Of a DNA stretch of 64,000 nucleotides, positions 44,297 to 53,471 are shown one piece after another. The stretch's first letter is position 1. Every line of letters starts with the position of its first letter. Origin of the DNA: JAGDMJ01 sp963809695 (GTDB lineage Bacteria; Bacteroidota; Ignavibacteria; UBA10030; UBA6906). The stretch is taken from NCBI GenBank assembly GCA_963809695.1, contig CAWEKI010000006.1:1-64000 (forward strand), in the 5' to 3' direction. The translations under genes and the position numbers were made by a program. The notes beneath the pieces are model-generated. The model was not told the DNA's origin. It searched no databases and was given only the letters and a program-made list of their open reading frames with translations.

Positions 44297-45031
44297 CTAC
44301 GGCAGCAGGACATCCCGCATTGTGTAAAAGCCCTTCTTCCCTTTCAACCATTCCGCGGCAACGATCGCGCCCTGCGCAAATCCGGAGCGGCTCTTGGCCG
44401 TGTGCACCAGCTCGATCATGTCCGCGTCCGAGTCGAACAGCACGGCATGCCTTCCCGTGACTGTTCCCATGCGGGTCGAAGTCACATGCAGCTGATGCGG
44501 CTTGATGCCGCCATGCTGCGTCTCGGTCACCAGCTCCGATTTCCGTTTGATCGCCTGCAGAATGGTACTGCCGAGCGTGAGCGCGGTGCCGCTCGGGCTG
44601 TCTGCCTTCCCCCGGTGATGAATTTCGCTGACGGAAACGTCGTACTGGGCATGCTTCTCGAACAAATGGGCCGCATCCATCACGATTTGGTTGAATATAT
44701 TCACCCCCAACGAGAAGTTCGAGGCGTACAGAAAACCGATCTTCTTCTCCTTCACCAGCTTTCGTACATAATCCAGCCGGTCATACCATCCGGTGGTGCC
44801 AACCACAATGTTCTTGCCGCACTCGGCCACCGCCTCGATATTGCTGAGGGCCGCCTCGGGCGAGGAAAAATCGATGCAGACATCCACAGTCTTGAGGGCT
44901 TCCTTGGTGAGCGCGCTTCCCTCCTGATTCTCATCGACCTCGAAGATCTTCACGACCTTACATCCCTTTTCGTGCGCCACGCGCTCCACTTCTTTCCCCA
45001 TTTTTCCATGGCCGATCAACGCAAGATTCAT
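44297..45031 (-). CDS. dapB: 4-hydroxy-tetrahydrodipicolinate reductase
   Basis: NAD(P)H-dependent second step of lysine/diaminopimelate synthesis, 244 residues. It opens MNLALIGHGKMGKEVE (dinucleotide loop) behind CAGGAGG. The catalytic motif SEIHHRGKADSPSGTAL contains the His pair and Lys; VGTTGW and NFSLGVNIF are typical. The start codon overlaps the upstream kinase stop (ATGA). Confidence 0.96.
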   Translation of the reverse strand: MNLALIGHGKMGKEVERVAHEKGCKVVKIFEVDENQEGSALTKEALKTVDVCIDFSSPEAALSNIEAVAECGKNIVVGTTGWYDRLDYVRKLVKEKKIGFLYASNFSLGVNIFNQIVMDAAHLFEKHAQYDVSVSEIHHRGKADSPSGTALTLGSTILQAIKRKSELVTETQHGGIKPHQLHVTSTRMGTVTGRHAVLFDSDADMIELVHTAKSRSGFAQGAIVAAEWLKGKKGFYTMRDVLLP

Positions 45032-45942
45032 GGCGACCTCCTGTTGGCAGCGACCTGCGTGCTCCCACCCGTCGCAGACCCGATATACGACGCGGCAATG
45101 CGATTGGCAAATTCCGCAGAACCCCGCAGATCGGACGTTTTGGTGTAATGATAATGAAATGCTGCCCCGAAGACATCCCCACATCCGGTAGTATCAGTTT
45201 TTCCTCCGTTGATGCTGATGCCGGGAATGTCGGTACGGATAACATGCTTGTGTTCATTCGTGAATGTGCTCGCACCGCCTGCTCCGCGCGTGATAATCAC
45301 TCCCTTGATCCCAAGGGTCAATAGGTGCGCCACCGTGTGCTCTTCGGTCATATGGTCCGGCGTCAGCCCCGCGATCTCCTGTTCATTCAGCTGCACGGTA
45401 TCGTTCATAAAGGCCCACCGCCGCCATTCTTCTACCGGGCGGCGGTACCGCGCGTGCTCCCCGCCGATGCCGAGCGTAAGGTTATGATAGTCAAAATGGA
45501 GCGAGATATTGTGGGACCGGATCGCCATCCTGATGTGATCGAGCGTCTCCAGGCTGATGTCCGATCCCGAAACCATGTTGACAAGGATGCCGCTGGCCGA
45601 GAGGTGCCTCCGGATCTTATCATACGGGATTGGCGGCGCAATGTCTTTGGAGCATTCTACCGGCGGATGCTCCGGCGATGCATAGAAATGCACCCGGTTC
45701 GTCGGGCCCGGCAGCTTGAAGATCCCTTCGGTCGAGACATTGGAGAGACCGGAGAGCTTTTCCATGACCTCCTCATATTCGGTCTTTCCAAGTCCAAACA
45801 CGGGGCTCGCCGCATCTCCCTTCTCCATGATCGACGCCATCGCAGCCAGAGCATGGTAAATGCCGCCATAGCGGATCTGCTCCGTTCCATCCAGAGGATG
45901 GTGGACGTCGAAAGCGAAATGGCCCAGCAGCAGAAATTTCAT
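45028..45942 (-). CDS. PfkB-family carbohydrate kinase
   Basis: Protein of 304 residues. The C-terminal signature DTTGCGDVFGAAFHY contains the catalytic Asp and anion hole of PfkB/ribokinase-type kinases. The N-terminus MKFLLLGHFAFDVHHPLDGT and YGGIYHALAAMASI are divergent from standard fructokinases. The phosphate acceptor is probably a sugar or nucleoside, but neither sequence nor context decides it. It lies between purE and dapB with 4-9 nt spacing. Confidence 0.8.
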   Translation of the reverse strand: MKFLLLGHFAFDVHHPLDGTEQIRYGGIYHALAAMASIMEKGDAASPVFGLGKTEYEEVMEKLSGLSNVSTEGIFKLPGPTNRVHFYASPEHPPVECSKDIAPPIPYDKIRRHLSASGILVNMVSGSDISLETLDHIRMAIRSHNISLHFDYHNLTLGIGGEHARYRRPVEEWRRWAFMNDTVQLNEQEIAGLTPDHMTEEHTVAHLLTLGIKGVIITRGAGGASTFTNEHKHVIRTDIPGISINGGKTDTTGCGDVFGAAFHYHYTKTSDLRGSAEFANRIAASYIGSATGGSTQVAANRRSP

Positions 45943-45951
45943 GGGCTTGCG

Positions 45952-46410
45952 CTAGAATTTTGCCCCGTTCTTCCTGAAATCAACGAGTTTCTGTCTAATG
46001 GCCGGATCATGGAGCGCGAGAATTTCGGCAGCCAGGACGGCGGCGTTCTTTGCGCCCGCCGAGCCGATGGCCACCGTGGCCACGGGGATGCCCGCCGGCA
46101 TCTGGACGGTGGAATAGAGCGCGTCGACGCCATTGAGCGCCGAGCCCTCGAGGGGGATGCCGATCACCGGCAGCGTGGTATGAGACGCGGCGACGCCGGC
46201 CAGGTGGGCCGCCATGCCCGCCGCTGCTATAATAATGGAATAGCCGTTCTGCTCCGCTTGCCTGACGAAAGCCGCGGTCTCATCAGGCTGCCGGTGCGCC
46301 GAGGAAATCTTCAGATCGAACGGGATGCCGAACTTGGTGAGGTAGTCGGCGCATCCCTGCATCACCTGTTCGTCGGACTTGCTGCCAAGAAGAATCGCTA
46401 CTTTGGGCAT
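45952..46410 (-). CDS. purE: N5-carboxyaminoimidazole ribonucleotide mutase
   Basis: De novo purine enzyme moving the carboxyl from N5-CAIR to CAIR, 152 residues, typical of class I PurE. GSKSDEQVMQ at the N-terminus, KISSAHRQPDET with the catalytic His, and AAAGMAAHLAG are present. The ATG at 46410 is chosen because AAAGGTG lies just upstream; a GTG two codons earlier overlaps the hisA stop. No purK neighbour is seen. Confidence 0.95.
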   Translation of the reverse strand: MPKVAILLGSKSDEQVMQGCADYLTKFGIPFDLKISSAHRQPDETAAFVRQAEQNGYSIIIAAAGMAAHLAGVAASHTTLPVIGIPLEGSALNGVDALYSTVQMPAGIPVATVAIGSAGAKNAAVLAAEILALHDPAIRQKLVDFRKNGAKF

Positions 46411-46412
46411 GT

Positions 46413-47165
46413 TCACACCTTTGCGGTATACGGAAAATTACCTGCTTCGCAACGGCGCCAGAGCCCCTGGCATGAGAACTTGTTCTCATAGAGCGCCCGT
46501 CCCATCACCACAGAATCCACGCCGTACTTCTCAAGCTCCTGGATCTTCAGTAGATCATCCAGTCCGGAGACGCCGCCTGAGGAGGTCACCCGCATTCCGG
46601 TTTTTTCCCCCAGCTCTTGCAGCACCCTTAGGTTCACCCCCCGAAGCGTCCCGTCGGTCCGGATATCCGTATAGAGGATCCTGCGGAACCCCATTGTTTT
46701 CGCATTGAGCGCCACCGTAAGGGCAGTCAGCCCGGAGGATTCCTGCCACCCCTTCACAGCAACAATTCCGTCCCTGGCATCGATCCCCAGCACAACCTTG
46801 CTTGCGCCATAGGTATCAATGACCCGTTTGGCCTCGTCCGGGTTCTCTATGACCATTGTGCTCAGGAGCACCCGGTACATGCCAAGCTCAAAGGCGAACT
46901 TCACGGCATCAAACGTGCGTAGTCCGCCGCCGAGCTCGATGGGGATATCGACCGTCTCCACCATCCGCTTGATGAGGTCGGTATTGACCAGGTGGCCGGT
47001 GAGCGCTCCGTCCACGTCGGTGACGTGCAGCGACTTCGCATTCTCCCTTCTCCAGAGCTTCGCCATCTCCACAGGGTCATCGGAATAGGTAAATCCCTCT
47101 ATTCCCTGAACCATCTGGACACAGCGGCCACCCCTGATTTCTATGGCGGGTATGACAAGTAACAT
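46413..47165 (-). CDS. hisA: HisA-type phosphoribosyl isomerase
   Basis: ProFAR isomerase of histidine synthesis, 250 residues forming a (beta/alpha)8 barrel. It starts MLLVIPAIEIRGGRCVQMVQG, with LHVTDVDGALTG, IELGGGLRTF and IDARDGIVAVKGW. Two phosphate-binding loops are present (GGGLR, SSGGVSG). In the first strand Glu replaces the usual catalytic Asp (IPAIEI for PAID), a conservative change to note. No other his gene is nearby. It heads the operon and overlaps purE. Confidence 0.87.
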   Translation of the reverse strand: MLLVIPAIEIRGGRCVQMVQGIEGFTYSDDPVEMAKLWRRENAKSLHVTDVDGALTGHLVNTDLIKRMVETVDIPIELGGGLRTFDAVKFAFELGMYRVLLSTMVIENPDEAKRVIDTYGASKVVLGIDARDGIVAVKGWQESSGLTALTVALNAKTMGFRRILYTDIRTDGTLRGVNLRVLQELGEKTGMRVTSSGGVSGLDDLLKIQELEKYGVDSVVMGRALYENKFSCQGLWRRCEAGNFPYTAKV

Positions 47166-47421
47166 ATGCTACGTTAGGACTTTAGTGACTTAAAATGCAT
47201 AAAACGAGCTTCAATTTCAACCCCTCGACTCGCGGATAACACCTGCCTACCGGCTGGCAGGCTCGCTCAGGGTCAATTCGTGAAGGCAGGCCTGAGCCCC
47301 GCCCCTTAAGGGCGGGGTCGCGTGTGTCCGGGTGCCGTGTTCGTCTCGTACCTGGCCGTCCATTCTCCTCACGTGTTGCACAAAACTCTTAATTATGCTA
47401 TTCTTCCCCCGGAGGCCTCCC
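47166..47421. repeat. Gene-free stretch with GC-rich hairpins
   Basis: A strong stem CCCCGCCC/GGGCGGGG (47297-47304 with 47310-47317, loop CTTAA) lies beside CCTGCC-TACCGGCT-GGCAGG (near 47245) and an inverted fragment GGCAGGCC. These REP-like palindromes occupy the divergent region between hisA and the DUF6483 gene. No coding sequence is seen. Confidence 0.55.
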
Positions 47422-48093
47422 ATGATCGAACGCGATTATTTCATGCGCATGATCAACATCCTGACACAGATGATCGCGCGCATTCTTTTTCTGAAGAACA
47501 AGAAGGAATTCCCCACGGCGCTGCTGGATATTCAGACCACGGCCAAGACGCTCCTGGGAATCAACGGAGATATGGCCCGGCGGCTTTCTCCGGCTCAGAT
47601 CATGCAGCTCTTCGGCTCCGATCTCACCGTCGCTGTGCCGAAGTCGTATGTTGCGGCAATTCTCTTCAAGGAAGAAGCCGATGTCCGTGCACTCATGGGA
47701 GAAGAGGATGAGCCCGCTCAACTCTATGTCCGGGCCCTGACACTCCTCCTGGATGTCCTCGAATGGGCCAACGAGCCCGTCGAACCCAACCATGTGCAGA
47801 TCACTGAGGAAGTTGTTGAGAAGCTCAAGGGCTACTCGCTCCCGGCTGACCTGCTTGATAAACTGCTCGGCTTCCATGAGCGGATGGGACGATACGACAA
47901 GGCAGAGAATCTGTTGTTCGAGATTCTCGAGATCAAGCCAGAGTACAAAGCGGAGGGAATGCTCTTTTATAAGCGGTTGCTTGAGAAGAAAGATGAGGAG
48001 CTCGAGCGGGGTGGTTTGCCGAGACCGGAGATACTGGAAGGTATAGAGGAGATGGGGAAAGACGGAAGCAGGTCGCAACATGAACGCCCTTAG
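47422..48093 (+). CDS. DUF6483-like protein
   Basis: Protein of 223 residues starting MIERDYFMRMINILTQMIAR behind GGAGG. It is largely helical, with a TPR-like hairpin near 150-190 (GRYDKAENLLFEILEIKP). The opening matches what I recall of DUF6483, a helical family in Bacillota and Bacteroidota-related genomes with no known function. The gene stands alone and ends at a hairpin shared with the convergent VWA gene. Confidence 0.65.
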   Translation: MIERDYFMRMINILTQMIARILFLKNKKEFPTALLDIQTTAKTLLGINGDMARRLSPAQIMQLFGSDLTVAVPKSYVAAILFKEEADVRALMGEEDEPAQLYVRALTLLLDVLEWANEPVEPNHVQITEEVVEKLKGYSLPADLLDKLLGFHERMGRYDKAENLLFEILEIKPEYKAEGMLFYKRLLEKKDEELERGGLPRPEILEGIEEMGKDGSRSQHERP

Positions 48094-48219
48094 GCAGGTC
48101 CGGGATCCCGCACGACCTTTGTGTGGGAACTATCAGAATGCAGCATTGCTGATGCGGGTCGAGGTGCCGTTCTGAGACGCGAGCCGCTCAAAAGTCGCGC
48201 TATTCGATGTCATTGCTTC

Positions 48220-48249
48220 GGGTCAACATCAAACGTTGACCCTCTTCTT
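48220..48249. terminator. Terminator hairpin between convergent genes
   Basis: GGGTCAAC (48220-48227) pairs with GTTGACCC (48235-48242) around 7 bases, followed by a T-rich TCTTCTTC on the plus strand. It serves the DUF6483 gene and possibly the VWA gene. Confidence 0.6.
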
Positions 48250-48265
48250 CATGCTTCTTAATTCC

Positions 48266-49369
48266 CTACCTTCCGCCAGTGAACTTTTTCCTCCGGTTCC
48301 TGATGTAGTCCACAAAGACGAACTCACCGAGGTTATTCAAGGACGAGTAATACGCCCGCCCCTGGTTCGCCTTGGTGAGCTCCTCCACGAAATCGATCAA
48401 GTACGGATCTCTGGCCACCATGAACGTGGTGATGGTGATCTTTTCGCGGCGGCAGGCGACAGCTTCGTCGAGCGTCTTATTGACGATCTTCGGATCGAGC
48501 CCGAACGAATTCTTGTAGAGCTTTCCGCTCGGCTCGAAAATCGCCGATGGCTTGCCATCGGTGACCATGAAGATCTGCTTGTTCGCGTTTCCCTGGCGGC
48601 GAAGCAGGTTCCGCGCAAGCTGAAGCCCGGCCTTCGTGTTCGTATGATACGGCCCTACCATGAGGAACGGAAGCTCGTTGATGCTCATCAGCTTCGCATC
48701 GTCGCCGAAGACCACCATGGCGAGGTAGTCCTTGGGAAACCGGGTCATGATCAATTCCGAGAGCGCCAGGGCAACCTGCTTCGCCGGCGTGATCCGGTCC
48801 TCGCCATAGAGGATCATGCTGTGGCTGATATCGATCATCAGCACGGTGGCGCAGGTGGTCTGGTGCTCGGTCTCGTAGACTTCCAGGTCCTCTTCTTTCA
48901 GCGTGAAGTCATCGATGCCGTCGCGCCGGAAGGCATTGGTCAGAGTCGAGGTCAGGTCGATATTCGTGGGCTGATCGCCGAAATTAAATTTCCGGGTCTC
49001 GCTCAACCGGTCCACCCCTTTGCCTGTGAACGGGGTCTCGTGACCACCCGTCGGAGCCTTCTTCAGCGACGTGAAGATCTCATGCAGCGCATCTTGCCGG
49101 ATCCGCTGGATCCCCTTATTCGTAAGCTGGATCCCGTTCTCTGCATCTTCAATGAGGCCCATTTCCCGCAGCTTGTCGACCAGCTCGTCCATGGTCATGT
49201 TCTCGTCGAACAGCCCATACTCCTCGGCGAGTTGCTTTAGCCACTCGAGGGCTTCCTGCACATCGCCGCTGGTCTGCACGACGAGGTAGCTGAAGAGCGA
49301 TGTCAGCTGCTCCAGCTTTTGCTCATCGGTTGCGGAATTGGGGCGCCATTGTGAATAGAGAAATCTCAT
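48266..49369 (-). CDS. VWA-domain protein, partner of the MoxR/ChlI-type ATPase
   Basis: Protein of 367 residues. The N-terminal helical half precedes a von Willebrand A domain with the metal-site motif DISHSM (MIDAS) and later MVTDGKPSA. Pairs of a MoxR- or ChlI-like ATPase with a VWA protein act as metal-insertion or protein-remodelling chaperones, like magnesium chelatase I and D. The substrate is unknown. It follows its ATPase by 3 bp. Confidence 0.87.
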   Translation of the reverse strand: MRFLYSQWRPNSATDEQKLEQLTSLFSYLVVQTSGDVQEALEWLKQLAEEYGLFDENMTMDELVDKLREMGLIEDAENGIQLTNKGIQRIRQDALHEIFTSLKKAPTGGHETPFTGKGVDRLSETRKFNFGDQPTNIDLTSTLTNAFRRDGIDDFTLKEEDLEVYETEHQTTCATVLMIDISHSMILYGEDRITPAKQVALALSELIMTRFPKDYLAMVVFGDDAKLMSINELPFLMVGPYHTNTKAGLQLARNLLRRQGNANKQIFMVTDGKPSAIFEPSGKLYKNSFGLDPKIVNKTLDEAVACRREKITITTFMVARDPYLIDFVEELTKANQGRAYYSSLNNLGEFVFVDYIRNRRKKFTGGR

Positions 49370-49372
49370 CGC

Positions 49373-50884
49373 TCAGTCTTCTTCATACATTTTCCCCTGC
49401 CCCGTGAAAATGCTGCCGACGAGGTCCTTGTAGGAAGTCGCGTGGTCGATCTCATCCTTGGCAATCTTCGAGTTCTGGTGGAGGCCATCCAGCACGAATT
49501 CCATGACGGAAGGAAGCTCATACTTCTCATCCACGGACGCCATGTGGCGCTTCGTCACCTCGCGGAGCCCCTTTACCTTGTCCAGCTCGCGCTGGTATGC
49601 TTCGCGCGTCATATCGTCGGAGACTTCCACCTTGTTCCCCGCTTCAAACCACTGGATGATCCTGGCATATTCGGAGTCGTCTCCCCCCTGCCGGCCGGAC
49701 TGCCCTTCTCCTGCCCCGCGAGAGCGTTTACGCAACGGATCCGGGAAGTACTTCTTGAACGTCTCCCGGACTGCTTTTCCGACCAGCGCCTTGCTTACTT
49801 TCACCGAGCCCTCCTGTTCCCCTTCGAACACCAGCTCGATCTTCCCGGTGAGGCCGGGGAGCACATGCGGAAGGTCGGAAATGCGGGGGACGACAACATC
49901 ATCGTTCACCATGATCGCCCGCCGCTCCGCATTGCTGATCAGATTCTCCATGGCGGCAATCGTCAGGCGTGCGCTCACTCCCGACTTCTGGTCCACAAAC
50001 TCGCTCTTGCGCGCCTCAAAGGCAATCTGTTCGATGATCTCCCGGAAGAACTGCGGAACGCGGATCGTCCTTCCTTCACGCTGGATGTGCGCTTCCTGCT
50101 CGGTGATCTTGATGGCCTCGTCAAGCGAACGCGGATAGTGCGTGAGGATCTGGGAATCAATCCGGTCCTTCAACGGCGTGATGATGTTCCCGCGATTCGT
50201 GTAGTCTTCCGGGTTGGCGGTGAAGACCAGCATGATATCAAGCGGGATGCGGATGTTGAACCCGCGGATCTGAATATCCTTTTCCTCCAATATATTAAAG
50301 AGGCCTACCTGAATGCGAGGTTGGAGATCCGGAAGTTCATTGATGGCGAAAATGCCGCGATTGCTTCGGGGAACAATGCCAAAATGAATGGCCCCTTCAT
50401 GTGCATAGTGCAGGCGCTGTGCCGCAGCCTTGATCGGGTCAATATCGCCGATGAGATCCGCGATTGTCACATCGGGCGTTGCCAGCTTCTCTCCATACCT
50501 CCGGCTCCGGTGGATCCAGTCGATGGGAGTCTTGTCGCCGCATTGCTGCATCAGGTCAACGGCAGCTTTGCTGACGGGTTCAAACGGGTTGTCGTTGATC
50601 TCGCTCCCTTTGACCACCGGGACGTATTCATCAAGCAGGCTGATCAACTGCCGCACGATCCGGGATTTTGCCTGTCCGCGTAGCCCGAGAAGAATAATGT
50701 CGTGCTTGGCCAGAATGGCATTGACGAGCGCCGGCACGACCGTCTGGTCGTAGCCGATGATGCCGGGGAAGAGCTCTTCTTTGTTGCGGATCTTGCGAAT
50801 AAGATTGGCGCGCATCTCGTCCTTCACGCTGAGGACCTTGTAGCCGCTCTCCCGTAACGCTCCGAAAGTGTCAGGCCGATTCAT
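49373..50884 (-). CDS. MoxR/ChlI-type AAA+ ATPase
   Basis: Protein of 503 residues. The P-loop GLRGQAKSR is close to the magnesium-chelatase subunit I form (GxRGTAKS). Walker B-like IFAINELPDL and FTANPEDYTNRGNIITPLKD (sensor 1 region) follow. A C-terminal extension with an acidic/Gly-rich linker (about 385-405) may contact the VWA partner downstream. With that partner it forms a two-gene operon. Chelatase activity is not implied, as no tetrapyrrole genes are present. Confidence 0.87.
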   Translation of the reverse strand: MNRPDTFGALRESGYKVLSVKDEMRANLIRKIRNKEELFPGIIGYDQTVVPALVNAILAKHDIILLGLRGQAKSRIVRQLISLLDEYVPVVKGSEINDNPFEPVSKAAVDLMQQCGDKTPIDWIHRSRRYGEKLATPDVTIADLIGDIDPIKAAAQRLHYAHEGAIHFGIVPRSNRGIFAINELPDLQPRIQVGLFNILEEKDIQIRGFNIRIPLDIMLVFTANPEDYTNRGNIITPLKDRIDSQILTHYPRSLDEAIKITEQEAHIQREGRTIRVPQFFREIIEQIAFEARKSEFVDQKSGVSARLTIAAMENLISNAERRAIMVNDDVVVPRISDLPHVLPGLTGKIELVFEGEQEGSVKVSKALVGKAVRETFKKYFPDPLRKRSRGAGEGQSGRQGGDDSEYARIIQWFEAGNKVEVSDDMTREAYQRELDKVKGLREVTKRHMASVDEKYELPSVMEFVLDGLHQNSKIAKDEIDHATSYKDLVGSIFTGQGKMYEED

Positions 50885-50969
50885 GGTTCCCTTTCATGGG
50901 TCATTATTGCTTCATTCGGCTCTGGTTCGTGGGACCGTTTCAACACCTTCCCCGGCCAGCGGATGTGCT

Positions 50970-50998
50970 TTGCAATTGCACCGGAAAATTGGTACTAT
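50970..50998 (+). promoter_or_regulatory. Putative promoter of the GT9 gene
   Basis: TTGCAA (50970-50975) and TACTAT (50993-50998) with a 17-base spacer. The expected start site is only a few bases before the ATG at 51011. Confidence 0.45.
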
Positions 50999-51010
50999 AC
51001 TAAAGCCGAC

Positions 51011-52087
51011 ATGCTGGATTCATTAAATAAAACATTAATCATACGCTTTAGTTCCGTCGGCGATATTGTCCTCTCGTCGCTGCTTGTGCGGACCCTACGA
51101 CGCCGTTTTCCGCAAAACCACATCGATTTTCTCTTGAAATCGGAATACGCTGACCTCGTCAGGTACAATCCGCACATCAATCGTGTCATCGAATTCCCCT
51201 CCGGGGGATCCGTCAATAACCTGTTCCGGCTCCGACACACGATCCGGAAGGAACGGTACGATCTCATTGTTGACATCCACGACAGCATTCGAAGCAGGCT
51301 GCTTTCACTTGGCGCGCACAGGTTGGTGAGGGTTCACAAGCGCAAGGTCGCGCGCTGGCTGCTGGTGAACGTCAAGTGGGACCTGTACAAATCATTGGGC
51401 GGCGCGCCAAGCGTCGCCGAGCGTTATCTTGAGACCGTGAAGCCGTTCGGCGTGCGGGATGACGGCGGCGGGCTTGAATTGCACGTCCCCCGGGAGACCC
51501 GGGACCGGGTGGGGATGATGCTGCAGGACGGGGGGATTCTCCCCGGGAGTCCGGCAATCGGCATCTGCCCTTCGGCCAAACATGCTAACAAGATGTGGCT
51601 GAAAGAACGGTTCGCAGAGACGGCGGCTGCCCTGGTTCAACGGCATGGGACACCGGTACTCTTGTTCGGCTCAATCGACGAAGCGCCGCGCTGTGATGAA
51701 ATTGCAGCGATGGTGAAGGCAGCCCTTCCGGGGGCCCGCGTTGCGAATCTGGCCGGGTCGCTCTCGCTCCTTGAAACAGCCGCGGCCATGGATCACTGCG
51801 GCGTCGTGGTCACCAACGACTCGGGACTGATGCATATCGCTGCTGCGCGCAAGCGCAACGTGGTTGCTCTGTTCGGGCCAACGGTGAGACAATTCGGTTT
51901 CTTTCCATTCGGGACAGCGTGCACCGTGGTGGAACACCCCACGCTCGCGTGCCGTCCCTGCACGCATATTGGGCTTCCGGACTGTCCGCGCGGGCATTTC
52001 AAATGCATGCGGGAGCTCGATTCCGGAACAGTCATTACTGCAGCAACAGAATTGCTGGGCACTGACTTTCGAAAAGGGGAAGTATAG
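51011..52087 (+). CDS. Glycosyltransferase family 9 (heptosyltransferase-like)
   Basis: Protein of 358 residues of the WaaC/WaaF type. It begins LIIRFSSVGDIVLSSLLVRT (donor-domain glycine loop). GICPSAKHANKMWLKERFAE and VTNDSGLMHIAAARKRNVVALFG are the family's C-terminal nucleotide-sugar motifs. It transfers heptose or a related sugar to lipid A-core acceptors at the inner membrane. The Kdo transferase gene follows 70 bp later, which fits an LPS-core locus. The start is at 51011, directly behind the predicted promoter. Confidence 0.92.
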   Translation: MLDSLNKTLIIRFSSVGDIVLSSLLVRTLRRRFPQNHIDFLLKSEYADLVRYNPHINRVIEFPSGGSVNNLFRLRHTIRKERYDLIVDIHDSIRSRLLSLGAHRLVRVHKRKVARWLLVNVKWDLYKSLGGAPSVAERYLETVKPFGVRDDGGGLELHVPRETRDRVGMMLQDGGILPGSPAIGICPSAKHANKMWLKERFAETAAALVQRHGTPVLLFGSIDEAPRCDEIAAMVKAALPGARVANLAGSLSLLETAAAMDHCGVVVTNDSGLMHIAAARKRNVVALFGPTVRQFGFFPFGTACTVVEHPTLACRPCTHIGLPDCPRGHFKCMRELDSGTVITAATELLGTDFRKGEV

Positions 52088-52157
52088 ATAACGAATTCAA
52101 GTCTACGTTTCCACGCCAAGCGACCTTGACCTTCCATCACTTTTGCGAAAGTCAGTA

Positions 52158-53471
52158 ATGCGCCGCCTTTGGGAATTTTTCTACGATCTCCTCGTCATCC
52201 CGTTCCTCTGGCTGATGCTCCGCACGCTGGGGCTGTTCAGTTCAAAGATCAAGAGGGGGATCGAGGGACGAACGAATCTCTTCGAAGACCTTGCACGGAA
52301 GGTTGCGGGGCTTCCCGCAGGCAAGAGGGTCTGGTTCCACTCTTCTTCCATGGGCGAGTTTGAGCAGGCAAAGCCCATCATCGCGGCACTCAAGCACCGC
52401 TACCCCGGGATCGTGGTCATTGCGAGTTTTTTCTCCCCCTCCGGATACGAGCATTCCAAAAAATACCCGCTCGCCGACGTCATCACGTATGTTCCTTTCG
52501 ACACCGGCAAGGGCGCCCGGCGCTTCCTCGACCTGATCCGCCCCGATATCGCCGTTATGGTGCGGTACGATGTCTGGCCGCATCTCATCTGGGAGCTCCA
52601 GCGGCGGCAGATCCCCACACTTCTGGCCAATGCCACCATGCGGCGACAAACCAAACGTCTGCTCCCCCTGGCCCGGAGTTTCCATCGCTACGTCTATGAT
52701 GCCATCGACGACATCCTGACGGTCGCCGAGAGCGACATGGAGACGTTCAAGAAATTCCGACTGACTCATCCATCCATCAGCGTCGTCGGCGATACCCGGT
52801 ACGATCAGGTCTGCATCCGGAGCACCGAGGCCCGGAAGCGGCACCTTGTTCCCCCCGCCATTACGGCCGGGAAGAAAGTAATCGTTGTCGGAAGCAGTTG
52901 GCCGGAAGATGAGGAGGTCGTCATCCCGGTCTTTCTCCGCCTTCAGGCATCAATGGAGAATGTCCTGCTCATCATCGTGCCGCATGAGCCTTCGGTGGAG
53001 CATCTGGAAGATCTGGAGCGCGAACTCGAGGGGAAAACGAGCTTCATCAGGTTTTCCGCCTTGAATGAATACGACGGGGAGCGGGTGATCATTGTGGACA
53101 GCGTGGGCATTCTCCTGATACTCTATGCCTCTGCGCACATTGCCTATGTGGGAGGAAGCTTCCGTCAGGGCATTCACAACGTGCTTGAGGCGGCGGTGTA
53201 TGGCATCCCCGTCTTGTTCGGTCCGCGCCACAGGAACTCCCATGAACCTCTCATGCTGGCCGAAGGGGGCGGAGCATTCGTCATCAACGACAGTCAGGAG
53301 TTGCACCGCACGCTCGAGAATCTGCTTACGGATGAGGCGGCACGAACGACAACGGGCAAACGGGCGGAAAGATTTGTTCAGTCGCATGTCGGTGCCACGG
53401 ATCGTTTCCTCGAACACTTGGAACGCTACCTGCAACCGGGATCTGACCACGCGGAGAACACTATACCATGA
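52158..53471 (+). CDS. waaA: 3-deoxy-D-manno-octulosonic acid transferase (Kdo transferase)
   Basis: Adds Kdo to lipid IVA, 437 residues. An N-terminal membrane anchor (FFYDLLVIPFLWLMLRTLGL) is followed by the GT-B halves: VWFHSSSMGEFEQAKPII and VPFDTGKGARRFLDLIRPD in the first, then VGSSWPEDEEV and YVGGSFRQGIHNVLEAAVYG in the second. A TTG five codons upstream is possible; the ATG at 52158 begins the conserved part. It overlaps larC by 4 nt. Proof of an LPS-containing outer membrane. Confidence 0.95.
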   Translation: MRRLWEFFYDLLVIPFLWLMLRTLGLFSSKIKRGIEGRTNLFEDLARKVAGLPAGKRVWFHSSSMGEFEQAKPIIAALKHRYPGIVVIASFFSPSGYEHSKKYPLADVITYVPFDTGKGARRFLDLIRPDIAVMVRYDVWPHLIWELQRRQIPTLLANATMRRQTKRLLPLARSFHRYVYDAIDDILTVAESDMETFKKFRLTHPSISVVGDTRYDQVCIRSTEARKRHLVPPAITAGKKVIVVGSSWPEDEEVVIPVFLRLQASMENVLLIIVPHEPSVEHLEDLERELEGKTSFIRFSALNEYDGERVIIVDSVGILLILYASAHIAYVGGSFRQGIHNVLEAAVYGIPVLFGPRHRNSHEPLMLAEGGGAFVINDSQELHRTLENLLTDEAARTTTGKRAERFVQSHVGATDRFLEHLERYLQPGSDHAENTIP

